DNA from: Corynespora cassiicola
Lineage: Eukaryota; Ascomycota; Dothideomycetes; Pleosporales; Corynesporascaceae
Direction: 5' to 3'
NCBI GenBank assembly: GCA_022059125.1
Contig: JAEUWY010000005.1
Location: forward strand, 1 to 64,000
DNA: 64,000 nt
Positions 36,038 through 50,639 of the stretch are shown here, in pieces. The translations under genes were made by a program, and so were the position numbers. Each line of letters opens with the position of its first letter. Positions within the stretch are counted from its first letter, which is position 1. The notes beneath the pieces are model-generated. The model made no database searches, was not told the DNA's origin, and saw only the letters and a program-made list of their open reading frames with translations.

Positions 36038-37199
36038 ACAGAGAGGTGACATTAAAAAAAAACCAAAAAAAGTTATACTTTTTAAACTAGTATAACTCTG
36101 TAACTAGAATAGCTATTAAAATAAAAAAAAAAAATTTCAAAGAAATTTAGAGGTTTTTTTCTTGTATAAAAAATATTATATAGCTTATATAATATTTATT
36201 ACCTAATATTTTAAAGTAAAAGTATAGTAAAAAAAATTGCAAATTTCAAAGCTGATTTATTTTTTTTCTAGCGTATAATTTTAATTTTTTATTTTATAAA
36301 AATAAATATCTATTAGTAATATATATATAACAGATTTTTTTTTTTTTATATATCATTCAAAAATTAAATTATTATAGATTAAAAAATTAGAGTATTGTTT
36401 ATACAAGTATATATTACATAATAAAATTTTAATTTTATTTACTTTAATATTTTATTTAAAAATTCTAAAACAGTTTTTTTTTATATAACTTTATTATAGA
36501 GATAATAGAGTTAAAAGTTTTTACTAATTTTTTAAAAAATAGTATTTTTAAAAATGTAAAAATAATTACTTAAAAAATTTAAAAAAATTTAAATAAGTTT
36601 TATAATTAAAATATAGATATTATAGAATATATTAAATATAAATTTATAAATGTAAACACTTAGAAAAGTTAAATTATAAATTAATAAAAAAAAGCACTTT
36701 TTAATAAAACTTTAAATAAATAAAATATAGTTAAAAACCTTTTTTTAATTTTTATTATTTTAGTTTTATTAGTATTCGTTATATAAGTTTTAGAAAAAAA
36801 AAGAAAAATATTTCTATTAAATATATATATAATAATACTGCTTTTAAAAAAGAGTATATTTTTATTTAAAAAAATAAGTTTGATATTAGATTTTTTTTAA
36901 AAAAAAAACTAAAAGATTTTAGTATATATTTTTTAGCCTTTAAACTCTTTTTTATTAATAATTTAGAATTTCTTAAAATATAGTTCTAAGTAGAAAATTG
37001 AATAATAAAATTTTAAAAGTGCTTTTTTTTAAAAAAATATATTTTAGTACTTTTATATAAGTTTTTTAAAAAAATTTAATTTTATTAAATTATTTAGTAA
37101 TTATTATAAGTTTTTTAGAATTTTATTTTTTAAAAAATAGATATAGCTTTCTAGCTATAAGCTAAATATACTTTTATATATTTTTAAAGTAATATAAAT
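36038..37199. mobile_element. Possible second Tc1/mariner remnant
   Basis: Begins CAGAGAGGTGACATT directly after a TA within Gypsy fragment D, as expected for Tc1/mariner insertion. It shares the motif TTCTAGCGTATAATT with the Tc1/mariner element at 10528 in a similar subterminal position. No matching inverted end is found before the LTR of element E, so the right part is missing or displaced. No transposase could be read. Confidence 0.35.
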
Positions 37200-37570
37200 T
37201 GTTAAAGCTGTGCTATAGGCTATAAGCGAGGCTAGAAAGCAAATAGCTGCTTAGATTAATTCTTAGAAATAGATACTAGTAGAGTTATATAAGTAAAATA
37301 ATGTGCGATATACTATACGGGTCTCCGTATTAGCGATAGAGCACAATAAATTAATAGTTAATTCTAAATAATAGATTTACTAATAATATAAATATAATTT
37401 ATAAAGTATAATTATGCGAGCTATATATATATACCTAAAATTTTCTGCTTAGTACTGCTTAGTTACTTAGTACTGCTAAATAGACTAATTAACTAAATAT
37501 ATTACGTAACCAGCTATAGCGGTATAACTCTATTAGCTCTGTTATTAATCTACATTTATAGCTTATAATA

Positions 37571-38240
37571 CTATTTTTTTTTTAGCCTAGTTTAATTTTT
37601 TAAGCTAATATATAACGCGCAGGTTTTTTTTGTTACTGCCTACTTTTATAATAATATTTAAAATACTAACAGTTTTTAGTACTGTCTGCTGTTATTACCT
37701 AGCTAATTTTATTAAAATTATAAAAGAAATTATAGTTTAAAAGTATTTAACTTACGTAAAGCATAAATAAGTATATAAAATATATATTTACTCTAAAAAG
37801 TATAGTAAATATCTACATTATAAGTAGCAGTATAATATTTATATTACTTAGTCTAAGTTCTAGCGTTTTACTAAAAAAAAAAAAATTATAATAATAGATA
37901 AAAAAGTTATGCGAAGCGCAGAATACAGCTGTAAAAATATATAAAAAAGTTTTAAAAAACTTATAGATAGTAAAAGCTAAAAAAAAAGCAGTTTTATTAA
38001 TAAATAAACTTACTTAATTATTATATAAAAAAAGCTATATTAGTAAAAAAATAAGATTTAAAAGAATAAAAGCAGCAGAAACGTAAAGCGTTATCTAAAA
38101 TTCTTACTTTTAATAGTTTTTTTAAAAATTTTACTTTTAATTTTTTTCTAAGCACTTAAAGTACTATTAAAAATTTTTTTAATAACTTTTAGAAAGTATC
38201 TGTATCGTCCGCTAGTTTTTAAATATTTAGTTATATATAA
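37571..38240 (+). pseudogene. Antisense accessory ORF of element E
   Basis: Third copy of the antisense frame seen in B and C, at the same place beside the 3' LTR and opposite to pol. Helical Lys-rich stretch near 37,940-38,010. Heavily RIP-mutated. Confidence 0.45.
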
Positions 38241-41200
38241 TATATTATTTTTTTTAGATATGTTTTTTTTAGTTACTTCTATATAGTAGTAGAAGTAATT
38301 TTATTTTTAGTTTTTTTTAAGTAGTTACTAACAGTTCTTTAGATTTCGTTCTAGTTTCTAAATATTTTCTAACTCTAAGTATTTTTTCTATTTAACTAAC
38401 TATTTCTGTATAAAATAGTTATTTTAAAATTTATTTTATTCTATCTCGCAGTAGTCTACTAGTGCTTCTACTTTAAATTTAATTTTTTCTTCTATTTTAT
38501 AATAGAAGTATTTTTAAATTAGTGTTTTAGTATTAGTAAATTCTAATAGTAATACGTAGAATACTAGATATATTCTAGTATTAGTAAAGAATTAGAGTTT
38601 ATAGTTAACTAGTTTTTTTTATTCTAAAATTAAAAATAGTCCGACTTTAACGTAATCTAATTTTTTATTTAATTATATTATTTAAAAGTTTTTTATAAAA
38701 AAATATACTTTATTTCTTTTCTTTAGCTAAAGTGCTATTTTTTATTTTTAGTTAATATAAAAAATAATTTTATATTGTGCTGTTTTAATATTCTTCCGTA
38801 ATTATTTATAAAGTTTTTATAATTTTTTTAATTTATCTATTACTTAACTTATAACTGGCTTAATTCGTTCTTTTTTAATCTTTAGTAATAAAAAGTTTAA
38901 ATATATTCTATATAATGTGTAATAAAAAAATTACTTTATTATTACTAATTCTCTGTTATTAAATACAAGTTATACTATAAATAGTAGTAATATCTAATTA
39001 TTCTGTTTTTAGTTACTATACATCTGTAAGTATATCTTTATAGTCTAGTTTATTTTTTCTATTTAACTGTCTGTTTGTAAATAGTATACTATTAATAATT
39101 TTTTTTTAATTTTAATAGCTAATATTAGTGTTATTTAGTAGTTTAATATAAAAAGTTTATCTCTGTCGCTAATAATTAATTAAAATAATTTATAATACTT
39201 AACTATATAATTTAAAATAATCTGTGCTAGTTCCAGCGCAGTATAGTTATTTTTAAATAAAATTATTTTTACGTATTTTATAAATCTGTCTACAACTACT
39301 AAAATAGTATTATAAAATATTTTAAAAACTAAGTTATAAAACGTTAATAGTTTAGTAATAAAGTTTATAGTAATATTTATTTAAAATTTATTTAGTATTT
39401 TTATAGTTTATAGTTTTCTATATTAAGTATGTGTACTATATTTATTCTTCTAATATATTATGCATTTCTTAATAAACTTTATTATTTTATTTTTTAATTT
39501 AGAGATGTTGTACGTCTATTATATAAGTTTAATTATTTATTTAATATCTAAATATCTATATAATAGATTTTTGTAATACTATTAAATAATACTTTACTAA
39601 AGTTTTTTTAATACTTATTAGTATACTATTATAATAAGATTAATGCTGTGTGCTAGTTCTAAAATACTGTTTAGTATTTACTTAAAAATAACAGCTTTAT
39701 TTATTAACTTAGTTTCTGTAATATTTATTTTTCGGCTTAAAATATCTGCTCTTCTGTTTTCTTTACCTAGTATATAAATAATTTTAAATTTATACTGTTT
39801 TAGTTTTTTACTTTATCTAGTATATTATTAGTCTAATAGTTTAGTTGTTATAAGTATTATTAGATTTTTATAATTTAAATATACTATAAGTTTTAAACAG
39901 CTTTCTGCGTAGATTCTCTAATACTTAAAAAAATTTATAATAGTAAATAGTTTTTTATTGTAAATATCGTAGTTTTTTTTTAGCTTTACTAAATTTTTTT
40001 AAATAGTAGATAATTAGATACTATTTACTTTTTCTTTTTTAACTAATATATACTTCTATTACTAGATCTAATACGTCTGTTTTTATATGTAAAAGTTTTT
40101 TACTAGTAAAAAATATAAAAACTAGTAGTAATATGCTTGCTTTTTTAAGTGTTTTAAAAGCTTATTATTAGTCTGTATTCTACTTAAATAGTATATTTTT
40201 TTTTATTAACTTTATAAGTAGTAGTACTTTTTTTAAGTAGTAATTAATAAACTGCTTATTAAAGTTACAGAATTCTAAAAAAAATTATATATTTTTAACG
40301 TTCTTTAGTGTTAGCCAGTTTTTAACTACTTTAATTTTTTTTAAACTAATTTTAACTTTATATTTTTCTATAATATATTCTAAAAATTTAACTTTTTTTT
40401 TATAGAATTTATATTTCTCTAGTTTAAGTTGTAGTTCTACTTTTTCTAAATATTCTAGTACTATTTATATATGCTAGATATGTTTTTTAAAATTTTTAAA
40501 AAAGACTAAAATACTATCTAAATATACTTTTAATACGTTATTAATAAATATTTAATATATTACAAGTGTGTTAGTAAAACTAAATAGTATTATAAAATAT
40601 TTATAGTACTTATACTGCGTCCGGAATACTATTTTCTATTTTTTATTTTTTTTATATGTATTAAGTTATACGCGCCTTAGAAATTTAAAACTATAAATAT
40701 TTATACTTTAGATAGTTTATTTCTAAGCTTTTAAATATTTAGTAGTAAATATCTATTCTTAATTATAATATTATTAAGTTTTTTAAAATCTATATATAAC
40801 TGTAAAGATCTATTTTTTTAAAAAATAAAAATAATTAGATATTCTGTTTCTAACGTTAATTCGCGTATAAATTCTTTTTTAAAGTTTCTATTAAAGTATA
40901 CTTATAATAATATAAGTTTTTTTTCTGTTAAACTATAAATAAGCTTAAAAGTTAAATATTTTTTTTTCTAAAAGGCTATTTCGCAGTTCTAGAGCTAATA
41001 CTTAAATAACGTTTTATTATTTTTTTTTTTTTTAAAAAAATAGTTTTTATTTACTGTATTTTTTAAAAATTATAGAAATTATATAAATTATTTCTAAAAC
41101 TTTTACTTTTTTATCTAGTAGCTTTTTATTAGATTTAGTAGAATTAACTTTTTTTTTTAAAAGCGTTTTAGTTAATTTTTTACTGTCTATATTATTTAGC

Positions 41201-43149
41201 GTAATTTTATCTACTATTAAATACTACTAATATATAGGTTCTAATATAATAGCGCAGTCACATTCTATAAATAAAAACTTTTTTCTTACTTAGTTAATAT
41301 ATAAGTTATACTTTCTAAATTATAGAAGTTCTAGAATAACGTTATAGATAGCTGTATCTATAATATTAAAAAAAATTTCTTTCTAGTGTTTTTAGATATT
41401 TATAATAGTTATAGCTTCTTAATCTATTAATATTTTTTTTAGTATTTTTTTTTAGTTACTGTATAGAGAAAATAGAGTTACTTATAAGTATATATTTTTA
41501 TTTTACTACGTTTTACAGCCTGCTGTAAAAGATAGTTATACTAAACTTTTATATCTAATAATACTTTTATTTAGTATCTATTAAGCTTAATAGATAGTTT
41601 AATTAAGTTCTCTAAGTTAGTAGCGTATAATACTTTAAATCTATTCTAAGCGCTAGATATTATTCTAAAAAAAACTTATTACTAAATTTATATAAGCGCT
41701 TTTTATTTTAGTAACGTTTGTAATTTTTGTGTAGATAAATCTATTAAAAACTTTATATATATTTTCTTTTAACTAGTATATTTATTATAAATTTTTTATT
41801 TTTATTTATTCTGAAAAAGTATTATATTTATTATTTATTTTATAAGTAAGTATTATATATATATATTTCGCAGTTAAACTACTGTTACGTATATTTACAT
41901 AGTTTTTTTAAAAACTATTCTACTACTATTTTATCTAAGTAGTAGATTTAATATTAGTTTTTTCTACAGAATATTTATAAGTAGCTTATATATTTTAAAT
42001 TTTTTAAGTTTAGAAAGTATTACAGTTCTTACGTATTTTAGCTTTATAAAAAACTTAAAACTGTATTTAGTTCGCTGTTAAAGTTTAGTAAAACTTCTAA
42101 CCTAATCTCTAGATTTAGTTAACTAATTTATTTTTATACTTTAAAACTACGTTGTTATTAGCGTTCTTCTAAATTTTAGTTTTTTTTATTTAAGTTATAG
42201 TGTTTTTTTAATTGTTTGCGCGTTACAGATAATTCTTTCTACTATATAAATATTTTTATTAAATTTTTTCTGTATTTTTTAAAAGTTTTAGCTAATTTTT
42301 ATTTTTTTTTAAATTTTTTATTAATTTTAAATTATATAAGTTTAGATAGCGTACTGCTATTGCTGTTTCTTTTAAACTCGTAATTAGTATTACTTAAATA
42401 GTTTTTACAATTATATATATTGTAAAAAACTTTTTTTTTTAAAACTAAGTTTTTTAAATTTAATTTTTTTAAAAATACTTTTAGGCTCTGTTTAAGTACT
42501 TTTGTCTTAATACTAAATATAATTAAAAAATTTTTCTATTTTTTTATTCTGTAGTAGTTCGCTGTCGCAGATAAATTCTATTTTATAAAATTTATTTATA
42601 ATAATTTTCTATTTATTATCTGCGTTAGATTTGTTATTTAAAATAGTTTATAATATATTTAGCTGTTAAACAACCTAATTTTTTAATTAACAGTTTTTTA
42701 TAATATAGCCTGTCTTTCCACACGCGTAGTAAATTATAGTTTTATTTTTAAACTTATTATTTTTTTTTTATTATTTTTTTATTTTAATTTCTAGATATTA
42801 CTAAAAACTATTAGTTTATTACTGTAGATGTTGCGAGTAAAATACATTACTTTATATTTAACTTATTTACTAGTATTAGCGTTATAGTACTCTTTACTAT
42901 AGCTTAGTTTAGTACATTATTTATATTTTAAATTCTAGTTTTAGTGTAATTCTATTTATAGTTCGTACAGTTTCTAATTAATATTAATAAATTTATTTAT
43001 AAGTTATTTAAGTGTGTTAAGCTAAGCTCTAGAACGCATATATTCTTTTTTAATATTAAGTTTAAGTTTTTAACAGTATATTATTATAAGTATTTTATTA
43101 TTCTATTTAGTAAGAATTAATAGTTACTAAAATTTATTAGCGTAGACAG

Positions 43150-43592
43150 TGTTATAATACGGTCTCAGGAGGACCCGGGCAGGCAACATCGAGGGCGCGG
43201 CTCCAATCATATATATAATTACGCGCCCGAGAAGGAACTGCTGTGCCACATCACGTAACTAGAAAAAATATATAATTTAGAGCTTACGTTTTAGTAAAGT
43301 AAGCGCTTATAAGCACTGATAGTAAGCGCTTATAATAGGTATAGGTGAGCGCGGTTACTATTAAGTATATAGTTCGCACAATTGTACTCTACAATTATAT
43401 TTACTTTATTAGCAAATCTATCGTTTAGAATTAACTATCAACCTATTGTGCTCTATCGCTAACACGGAGACCCGTACAGCATATCGCACATCGTTTCACT
43501 CACGTGACCCTACCAGTACTTATCTCTAAGAATCAACCCAAGCAGCTACTTGCTCCCTAGCCTCGCTTATAGCCTGTAGCACAGCCTTAACA
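43150..43592 (+). mobile_element. Young solo LTR, type A, 443 bp, nearly free of RIP
   Basis: Starts TGTTATAATACGGTCTCAGG and ends CACAGCCTTAACA. A perfect 5-bp duplication GACAG flanks it (43145-43149 and 43593-43597). The empty site survives in element C near 33,300 as GTCAGCAGCTAAAGCC. It keeps G+C-rich stretches such as GGACCCGGGCAGGC in the middle of RIP-destroyed gag, so it inserted or escaped after the host element was mutated. It gives the best available sequence of this LTR. Confidence 0.95.
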
Positions 43593-44427
43593 GACAGCAG
43601 CTAAAGCCCGTTGCTTAAAATATTAAATAGCTTATTTAGTAATTATATTTTTGTTAAAAACTCTAAAAATTTATTTAATTTTTTTTCTAAATTTATTATA
43701 ATTTTTATTTATTTATTAACGTCGTCGTTAGCTTTGCTGTCTTTATACTTAATAAAAACTAGTTTAATTTATTAAAGTATTTTACTTTTTATATATGTGG
43801 CAGCGAATATAACGCGTTTTTTTTTTAATATTTTTATTTTAGAAGTTAAAAAATAAGTTGAGCTGCAAGAGCCAGTCTTTAAACTTATTTTACTTTTTAT
43901 AATAAAAATTAAATATTACTACTCTAATAAAATTATTATCTGCTGTGTTAAGTTATATAATTATACTAGTAGTAGTTTTAGTATTAATAGTATTACTAGT
44001 TAGAGTTAAAAATACGTGTAATTCTGAAGTAGTACTTATTTTAAAAAGTATTTATAATATTAAAGCTATACTATAGACTATAAGTAAAACTAGAAAGTAA
44101 ATAGCTGCTTAAATTAATTTTTAGAAATAAGTACTAGTAGAGCTACGTAAGTAAAATAATATATAGTATACTATACAGATTTCTGTGTTAGTAATAAAGT
44201 ATAATAAATTAATAATTAATTCTAAATAATAAATTTATTAATAAAGTAAATATAATTATAGAGTATAATTATATAGACTATATATATATACCTAAAGCTT
44301 TTTACTTAGTACTACTTAGTTACTTAGTACTGCTAAACAGACTAATTAACTAAATATATTACGTAACTAGCTATAGCGGTACAACTCTGTCGGCCTCGTT
44401 ATTAGCCTACATTTATAGCTTATAACA

Positions 44428-44582
44428 TTTAATTTATTATACTTTATTACTAAAATAAAAATCTGTATAATATATTATATATTATTTAACTTATATAACT
44501 TTACTAGTATTTATTTTCGAAAATTAACTTAAGCAGCTATTTATTTTTAATTTTATTTATAGTTTATAGTATAGTTTTAATA
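44428..44582 (+). repeat. LTR fragment (3' part)
   Basis: Matches the 3' ~155 bp of the 443-bp LTR, from TTTAATTTATTATACTTTAT to ATAGTTTTAATA. It directly follows the right LTR of element E and has no 5' part. Confidence 0.65.
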
Positions 44583-44659
44583 CTAATATACTAGCGCTAG
44601 TAAATTTAGTTGTACAGAATTTTACAATGCTATAGAAAACTACAGAACTAAAAATATAA

Positions 44660-44836
44660 ATAGTTTATATAATTATATTTTATAATTATATTTACTTTAT
44701 TAGTAAATATATTCTTTAAAATTAACTATTAATTTATTATATTTTATTACTATTATAAAAATCTATACAGTATATCGCGTATTATTTTACTTATATAACT
44801 TTACTAGTACTTATTTTTAAAAATTATTTTAAGCAG
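44660..44836 (+). repeat. LTR fragment split by element F (resumes at 52052)
   Basis: LTR sequence from about ATAGTTTATATAATTAT to TTTAAGCAG, where element F is inserted. The rest, CTATTTT...TTCGCTTATAGCC, continues at 52052-52100 after the target duplication AGCAG. Confidence 0.7.
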
Positions 44837-45299
44837 TATAACGAACCTTATTTATATAAAGTTTAAATATATTTACTTTTAAGTATCGCGCACGTAATTC
44901 AGAACTTTATATCTAATTTCTAGCCTCCGACTTCTAATATAGCTCTAACTCAGTTCTAATTTTTTATTTTTTTATACTTTTCTATAATAACTAAAAAATA
45001 AAACTAGACTAAACTAGACTTAGGATAAGTGCTGGAGAAAAACTATAAAAAGTTATAATAGTTTTAGATAGTTCTGTAGTTTAAAAATGTTTTTTTATAT
45101 AAAACTTATAAGTTTTAATTTATAATTATTTTCTAGTTCTGTAAACTTTTATTTTAAGTAGTATTTAAGCTGTATTAGAGATAAGTCGCTCTGTATTCTT
45201 ATATTATATTTCTAAATTACTTTTTACTAGTAACAGCTTAAAAATATTATTTTTCTATTTATTATAAAAAGAAGTAAAACTAAATAGTATACGTATTAG

Positions 45300-48200
45300 A
45301 TTAAGTCCGTTTTAAATTACTACGTACGTTCTTAACTTTTAGTAAAATTAAAATTTTTTAAATTTTTTAATAACTAAAACTTTTAAGTTTAGAACTTCTG
45401 CTTCTACGTAAGTTAGATTATTTTTAAAAAAAACACGTTATACGCTAAAGTAAAAACTAAATAACTACTAAAAATCTACTAGAATTAATTCTAACTATTA
45501 ATATCTAGTACTATATACTCTTTAAATACTTTTATAAAAAAACTATTTAAAAATTAAGCCGGCTGTAAAAACAGCTCTAACTCTCTAATAACAATCTAAA
45601 ATCTACTAAATTCTAACTTTTTAATAATAATTCAGAATCTACTAAATTCTAACTCTAACCTAATAACAACGATTTCTATTTTATACTAATAGAGGTAGAA
45701 ATTCTACAGTTATAAGCTAGAATATTAAAACTTAAAGCCGCCGCTGCAGACTTTTCTTTTTAAAATAAAAAATAGCTAAAACTATTACTATTAACTCGCA
45801 TCTAACAACTATTTAAATTATTTTTAATTTTAGTTTAAATAAAGTTATCTAAGTAGATTTTTAAAATTAAGTCTTTTAGCAACAGAAAAACCGTTATTTT
45901 TCTATAATAGCTAGCTTCTATCTAAAATCGCCTTAATATTAATTATAACTACTATTTTACTAAGTAAGCTTATATAGCAGAAGTCTAGAAATATATATTA
46001 GAACTAGCTTAAAAATACTTAGAGCTCTATTACTTAGCTAATAATTTTTAGAAACAGTTTTTTAATATAGAAAAAATACTTAATTTTTTAAAATTGTACT
46101 TTATTTTAGAAAATAAAAAAGTAGAAAATTAAGTAGCTTTTTACTAGCTGCAGATAGAATAAAAAAAACTCTTTTCTACTTTTAAAATCTAATTTTTATC
46201 TACTACTATTAAAAGTAAAATAAAAAAAAAAAATAGTTTTTTTACTTATAGAAAAAAATTACTCTAGCTCTGCGAGTTCTAAACCTTAAATTTAAATTTT
46301 TATAAAATAACTTTTTTAATAATATAGTAAAATATTTTTCTGTTTATAATATAAAACGCTAAAATATTTCTGTATCTGCTATTAGCAGAAGTAGAAAAAG
46401 TAACTTTAGTTCTACTATATTTAAGATTTTAGAAAACTAAAAGCTATCCAGCTTATCTATAACACTTATAAAAAAAAAATTATTTACTAGTATACTACCC
46501 GCGCGGAGTTATAACTACTATACTAATATAAAAATAGTAAACTATTTAAACTAGCTTAAGCTGCAGAAAAAAACTGCTATAACTATAGTAAGTAAAACTA
46601 TTTTATACGCGATTGCAACTTTCCGTAAATAAACTAAATTAATATAAAAAATAATTTATATAACTAATTTAAAAACGTAATTAACTTCTGTAATCTAAAT
46701 CTATTCTTATTAAAAAATAAAAATATCTAAAAAAATTTTCTGCTTTAGATTTAAGTAAATATAATTTATTATAGATAAAAATTTTAAACTTACTAGAAAA
46801 AAAGTACTTTAAAATACTTTTAGTTCTTTATTCTAACAGATTTAAAATCTGTTTATATTTTTTTGTTAATACTAACATATAAAGTTTTTTATTTATTAAT
46901 ACTTCTATTATAATTTTATTATCTTGTACTTTTTAGATTTCTATTTAAAAACTGCTTTACTAAGTTAAAATACGCAGCTTCTAAAATTTAATTAAATTTT
47001 TAGTTACTTATTATATCCGCCTCTATTTTCGCCTAAATAAACGTATAATACTAAATTACTTTTTTACTATTTTTAACTTTAGATTCTAGAACTGTATTAT
47101 TAATCTAAAATAAATAAAAAAATTTAAACTTAAACTAAACATAGAATATAACTGGATTATCTAGCCTTTTTAATACTTACTTTTATATATACCTACTCTA
47201 TTTATACTTTAATATTTATATTAACTATTTACTAGCCGGAGTGCAGAGCAAAATATTTTTTAAAAAAACACTTTCTAAAAAACTAATTAAACTAAATACT
47301 ATTAAAGCTTAGAAACTTATCTGTATTAACTTTAAAAACTAAAATTTTTTTAGCTTAAACACTTTTTTCTAACTAACTTTTAACTAAATTTTAAGTTTAG
47401 TTAAAGTTTTTAGATAACTACTATCTCAGCTAATACTTTTTATTTCTAAATAAAATAACTTAGAAATAAATTTTTTATAATAACTATTTTTAAAATTAAC
47501 TAATTAATTAAAAACTTTTTTTCTAAAACTTAAAATACTGTAGTTCCGGCACTGTTCCGACTTTTTTCTATATATTAAATATACTAAAATATATTTAACT
47601 TTAAAGCCGCACTCCATCTTCCGCTCTACTAACTTTATAACTATAAAATTATTTTTATTAAATTTTTTTTAAATAGCTATAGTTTTCTGTATAAATAGAG
47701 TTTTAAAAAATTTAAAGCTACTTAAAAGTTTATAATAACTTAACTATAATACAGTTTTATTAAGCAGAGTTAAAGCTTTTTTGTATTATTTATTCTATAT
47801 ATTTATAAAGTAAATAAAAAGCTTAAAATATATATTAACTATTATAAACTAAACGCTCTAACTAAAAAAAATATCTATTTAATACTTAAAATAAATAAAT
47901 TTCTAGTAAAGTTTAGTAAAGCTAAAGTTTTTATAAAGTTAGATATTCACGCTGCATTTAATAAAATTTAAATAAATTTTAATAGTAAAAAATATACTAC
48001 TTTTTAGATACAATACAGAATATATAAATATAAAGTTTTTTTATTTAAGTTATATAACAGACCAGCTACTTTCTAGCAATACATAAATAATATTCTAATT
48101 AACTATTTTAATAACTTTTATATCGCATATCTAGATAATATTTTTATCTACTCTAAAAATAAATAAACCTATATTTAGCATATTAAAGCTGTTTTAAAAT

Positions 48201-50620
48201 AACTACGTTAAGCTAAACTGTAAGTAGATATAGCTAAATCTAAATTCTATATAAAATATACTTAATACTTAAAATATATTCTAACTAACTAAAAACTAAA
48301 AATAAATTTAGAAAAAATTAAAGCTTTACAGAATTAGATCTGACTTACTACTATTATAAAAGTAAAATTTTTTTTTCAGATTTACTAGCTTCTACTAATA
48401 ATTTATATTAAAATATTTCTGTATTATTTTATTAATTAGTATATTTTAAAGCTCTGCTATACTTTTTAAATAGACTTAAAAATATAACTAAGCAGTTAAG
48501 GCTTTAAAAAACTCTCTTCTTTTTATTCTAACTTTTTATTATTTTAACTTTAAACTATTTATAAAATTAGAAATTAATATATTTAATAGCGCTATTACAG
48601 ACGTACAGTTTTAGTAATATACTAATAAAAATTAGTATTTATATATTTTCTACAGCAAAACTCTATCTAATTCTAAACTTAACTAAAAAATATATAATAA
48701 AAAACTCTTTACTATTATTACTACTTTTTAAAAATAGTAAGCTAATTTCTTCTCCGTAAAGCATTAAGTCTAGATATATTTTAATTATAAGTTACTAAAA
48801 TACTTTATAATAACTAAAATTCTAAATACTAGATAAGTAAAATAGGTAGAAAAATTAGCGTTTTTTAACTTCTAAATTAAATACACTCTAAATAAAAATA
48901 ATACTAAAATTAACATTTTTAGCCGTCGCGAATAAAATATAAAAAAATTTTTAACTATATAATAAAATAACTATTTTTACGTGCTAATTAGACTGTATTA
49001 TTTTAATTTTTAAATTAACGCTAAATTAGCTTAAAAATATATTAGAGTTTAGACTGAGTGTGTAGCTTGCGTATATATAATATTTCTAAAAAACTTTATA
49101 AGTTTTAATTTTTTTAAACTTATTAATACTTTTTTAAAAAAAAATTAATTAAGTTTTATAAAAAAACGCGAAAACTTTTTTAACTAATACTAAACACATA
49201 ACAGACTTATATTATATTAATATTAACTATATATTTTTTAGAACTTTACGCTTATTACACGCTTAATATAAAAAGCTTATAACTAAGTTTTTTTAGCACA
49301 TCTTAGCGCTATAAAAACTTACTAGCTATTAGTTTAGAAATACTACTAAAAAAGTATAAAAAACTTATATAAGTAATATATACAGAACTGCCTCGTCTGT
49401 TAATAAATATATCTAAAATAAATTTATTCTGCTAAAAAAATTTATTCTTTTTCTATTCTAAACTGTTTTATATAATACTTTTATATAGATTTTAAAAAAA
49501 TTTTCTGTAATAAAGCTGGCTATAATTAAATTTTAGTAATTATTAATTAACTTTTTAAATAAGCTGTATTAATTTTATATTATAAAAACACTAACGCACG
49601 TAGTATAGCCTATCTATTTATTTAGTAAATATACTAATTTAAATATACTTTAAAAATAATTATATTAGACTAAAAACTACAGTTTATTTCTAGTTTCTAG
49701 TCTAAATTCTGTTATATTATTAGCGTTAAAGTTAAGCTGTCTACCGCCTACTATAAAAAAACTAATAACTAAACTAAAATTATAAACTAATATATTAACT
49801 AGAGACTAAGGCTATTTATAAGCTACTATTAGAATAACTAAAATAAATTTTTACTATTAATAGATCGCGCTTAACTTACTTTTCTATATATAAGCTTAAA
49901 AATAACTTTGTATTAAGTTTTATTCGGTTCTAAACTCTATTAAAATTAGTATTAAAAAAAATCGAAACTTTCTAAGTTTTAGAAAAGACTAAATTACTAA
50001 AACGCTTTAATACTTATTTTATAAATATATAAAATATAAAAGCTCGCAAAAATTTTTTTTAAAAAAACTTAAAAATAAATATAAGTTTAAGTTAACTTTT
50101 ACTGTTGCTAAGTAGACTAAACTATTAAAAATTAAATATATTTTAGTATAAAAAATTTAATATCTATAAAACTAAATTAAAAGCTGTCTGAACAGTAAAC
50201 AGATCTTTTTAAAATATTAAAAAAGTAGATTATTTATACTGCTTTAAACTACTTTTAGAATTAAAAATTTATAATATATTTATACTAGATATTTTATATA
50301 AAAACTCTGCTAATCTGCTTTTAGAATAAAAAGCTCTAAAACTAATTAGAGTACTAATTAATAGAGTAGAAAAATAGAAAGTTAAGGATATTCTCGCTAG
50401 TAAATTTATATATTTATTACTAAAATATAAAATAAGCTAAGTTAGACATAACCCGGATTCTGTGTAGTATAATATATCTAACTTTATAAAAGCTTTATAT
50501 AAGTTAAAAGTTTTTTATAATAAGTACTTAGATAAGCCAGAACCTCCCCGGTTCTTAAACTAATAGCTCTAAATATAGAAATAGAAAATAGAAAATATAA
50601 ATTACCTGCAAAATAATAGA
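45300..50620 (+). pseudogene. gag-pol of element F, RIP-inactivated
   Basis: The RT motif YLDNIFIYSKN at 48128-48160 is YLDD with one D changed to N. Near 50,395 a frame resembling the end of fungal Gypsy integrases with a chromodomain is readable, ending in DKPEPPRFLN near 50,532-50,562. Stops are frequent and mostly at expected Gln/Trp codons. Boundaries are approximate. Confidence 0.65.
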
Positions 50621-50639
50621 GTAAAATAAAATAGTTATT

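Larger units (their letters stand above)
37200..44427 (-). mobile_element. Gypsy element E (type-B LTRs), reversed
   Basis: Left LTR 37200-37570 (371 bp) and right LTR 44058-44427 (370 bp). The internal region, on the minus strand, has gag (about 42,300-44,057), pol and an antisense frame next to the left LTR. RT reads YLDSILVF (YLDS codons at 40523-40512), with a short deletion just before the motif relative to B. A nearly RIP-free solo LTR sits at 43150-43592. Flanking 5-mers TAAAT and TTTAA do not match, so the outer junctions may be products of recombination. Confidence 0.75.

Noticed and set aside
37200..44427. Element E as a clean single insertion
   Set aside because: The LTR pair is present, but the flanking 5-mers differ and the two flanks belong to unrelated sequences.
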